From assembly GCA_937920255.1 (NCBI GenBank), contig CALDSL010000350.1:1-6082 (forward strand): 6,082 nucleotides of DNA. The letters run 5' to 3'. Position 1 is the first letter of the stretch. Each line of letters opens with the position of its first letter. The DNA comes from an uncultured Anaerolineaceae bacterium (GTDB lineage: Bacteria > Chloroflexota > Anaerolineae > Anaerolineales > Anaerolineaceae). Positions 4,945-6,082 of the stretch are shown in pieces. Under the pieces are notes generated by a model. The model had not been told where the DNA came from. It saw nothing but the letters and a program-made list of their open reading frames with translations, and searched no databases. The translations under genes were made by a program, and so were the position numbers.

Positions 4945-5945
4945 GCCTTGGTCTCCTTGGTTGCCGTACTGCCTTCGCGGAAGGCATCTTGCGTTTCCAG
5001 ATTGATTTTCATTTTCAACCGCGTGCCCACGCCCACGGTTGATTCCAGCTTCATGCTGTCGACGCAGCGCGAAATATTCACCAGCCCCATGCCCGCGCCA
5101 AAGCCCAGTTCGCGCACTTCATTCGTGGCGGTCGAGAAACCCGGCCGCAGCGCCTGGTCGATATCGGCGATGCCGGGGCCGTCGTCGTAAGCGTCGATGG
5201 TGATCTTCTGCGGCTCGATCTCCACGCGGATGACGCCGCCGTTGGTGGTGTGGATGATCAGGTTGATCTCGGCTTCATACACGGCAATACCGGTGCGGCG
5301 GGCGATCTGCGGCGGCGCGCCCAGGCGCACCAGCGCGCGCTTGATATTGGAGGATGCCGCCCCACCTTTGGTGAAATCGCGCGGGGCGATGTTGTAGCGC
5401 AGGATCAGGCTGGTGCGGTCCGATTCGATATCCTCGAACAGGTGGCTGGCGCGGTAGCGGATGACCTCTTCGGCCTGGTAGTCGTGCTGGAGGGCTTTGA
5501 GCAGGCCGCGAGTGATGTCGCCTTTGGTGAGGATGCCCACCAGGTCGCCACCTTCGTTCACCACCGGCAGGCGGCCGACCTGAATGGTGACGAACGTTTT
5601 AAGCGCGCTGATCACCGGCTCAACACTGTTGATGGTGATGACATTGCGGGTCATGTACTCGCTCACCGGCGCCTGCATATCATTATTTAGCAGGCAGCGA
5701 ATGGTGTCTTCAATGCTGATGATGCCGACGCACTTGCCATTTTCAACAACAGGCGCACCGGAAATGTGCGCCTGTCGGAACATCGCGAGAACGTCACCCA
5801 TATGCATGTCGGGAGAGAGAAGCTGCATCTGGGTGGACATGACTTCCGCGATTTTTAGTTCATAGGCCAGCTCTTCTGAGCGCGTGATGTTGCCTGCCGC
5901 CTGGTCAGTGACGATTTTTCCTTTAAATCGAGACGTCTGATCCAT
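4941..5945 (-). CDS. CBS-pair protein fused to an anti-sigma-type (RsbW/SpoIIAB-like) ATPase/kinase domain
   Basis: The 334-residue protein has three parts. Residues about 31-150 form two CBS motifs: VMSTQMQLLSPDMHMGDVLA ... GAPVVENGKCVGIISIED and YMTRNVITINSVE ... GRLPVVNEGGDLVGILTKGD. Residues about 155-195 are a linker. Residues about 196-315 are a HATPase_c domain with N-box YEAEINLIIH (223-232, E224/E226 and N228), G1 box DDGPGI (254-259) and G2 region GFGAGMGL (281-288). The N-box spacing and the run VNISRCVDSM resemble anti-sigma serine kinases more than two-component kinases. CBS pairs commonly bind adenine nucleotides, so the ATPase may respond to energy charge; that is inference. 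No sigma factor, STAS anti-anti-sigma protein or response regulator is visible nearby. The ATG at 5945 has AAGGA five bases upstream. It lies 17 bp after one DRTGG gene and overlaps the next by 4 bp. Domain identity is clear; the phosphorylation target, if any, is unknown. Confidence 0.88.
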   Translation of the reverse strand: MDQTSRFKGKIVTDQAAGNITRSEELAYELKIAEVMSTQMQLLSPDMHMGDVLAMFRQAHISGAPVVENGKCVGIISIEDTIRCLLNNDMQAPVSEYMTRNVITINSVEPVISALKTFVTIQVGRLPVVNEGGDLVGILTKGDITRGLLKALQHDYQAEEVIRYRASHLFEDIESDRTSLILRYNIAPRDFTKGGAASSNIKRALVRLGAPPQIARRTGIAVYEAEINLIIHTTNGGVIRVEIEPQKITIDAYDDGPGIADIDQALRPGFSTATNEVRELGFGAGMGLVNISRCVDSMKLESTVGVGTRLKMKINLETQDAFREGSTATKETKA

Positions 5946-5962
5946 GCGCGTCCTTTTTGAAC

Positions 5963-6082
5963 TTACTCACACGAACAATCGGTGACGGGCAGTTCGAGGC
6001 TGGTGAGGCCGGCCTGGTACAGCCTGCCGCACAGTTCAAACATGCCATACGGCGTGCTGATCAGCGGGACGCCCTCGCGCAT
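5963..6082 (-). CDS. C-terminal end of another DRTGG-type protein (cut by window edge)
   Basis: Reading the minus strand from the window edge gives 39 in-frame codons and a TAA at 5963-5965. The fragment includes GVPLISTPYGMFELCGRLYQ, which lines up with GITMLSTPRKSFEVVGRLWE at the end of the complete DRTGG protein at 4603-4944, and it then adds an extra tail ending TDCSCE. The similarity in both sequence and position supports a second DRTGG-type protein. The ATG that falls exactly at the window edge is probably internal, because the rest of the domain should precede it. It lies 17 bp upstream of the CBS/ATPase gene, so two DRTGG genes bracket that gene. The fragment is too short to tell a stand-alone DRTGG protein from a larger fusion. 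Confidence 0.65.
   Translation of the reverse strand: MREGVPLISTPYGMFELCGRLYQAGLTSLELPVTDCSCE

Overview
The window reads as part of a gene cluster for a soluble, NAD(H)-linked, electron-bifurcating [FeFe]-hydrogenase-type complex (the HndABCD / HydABC family), from an anaerobic and probably fermentative bacterium. Every gene I can support lies on the minus strand, so transcription runs from high to low coordinates. The DNA is moderately GC-rich, with an AT-rich gap at about 3600-3720. Shine-Dalgarno sites are clear. Gene content and order resemble anaerobic Firmicutes (Clostridia-like) and Chloroflexota (Anaerolineae-like). I cannot choose firmly between them from sequence alone.

Upstream block (6082 to 3843). 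Four tightly packed genes form what looks like a signalling or regulatory module: the tail of one DRTGG-type protein (5963-6082), a CBS-pair protein fused to an anti-sigma-type ATPase/kinase domain (4941-5945), a second complete small DRTGG-type protein (4603-4944), and a PHP-family metal-dependent phosphoesterase (3843-4598). Spacings are 17 bp, a 4-bp ATGA overlap, and 4 bp, so co-transcription and translational coupling are likely. This set is known to accompany hydrogenase genes in anaerobes, but its job is not established.

Intergenic region (3589-3842). This 254-bp gap holds, in the direction of transcription, a cluster of 8-bp repeats with an inverted copy just after the PHP gene, then an AT-rich promoter-like stretch. 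Immediately downstream of that is an 18-bp dyad, TTGTG-N8-CACAA, that fits the operator of the NADH/NAD+-sensing repressor Rex. It lies 34 bp before the start of the next operon.

Downstream block (3588 to 1). The operon encodes an HndA/HydC/NuoE-like [2Fe-2S] subunit (3079-3588), a stand-alone GHKL ATPase (2511-3065), an HndB-like thioredoxin-fold ferredoxin (2123-2491), and an HndC/HydB/NuoF-like FMN, NADH and Fe-S flavoprotein with two C-terminal [4Fe-4S] ferredoxin sites (302-2083). The last gene is the start of a second NuoE-like subunit (1-242, cut by the window edge). NADH would be oxidised or formed at the FMN site of the HndC-like subunit, and electrons would pass through the NuoE-like and ferredoxin-like clusters to a catalytic subunit. 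That catalytic gene is not in the window and presumably lies beyond base 1. The most interesting points are the redox operator, the ATPases and PHP/DRTGG proteins interleaved with the electron-transfer genes, the second NuoE gene, and the incomplete cysteine sets in two thioredoxin-fold domains.
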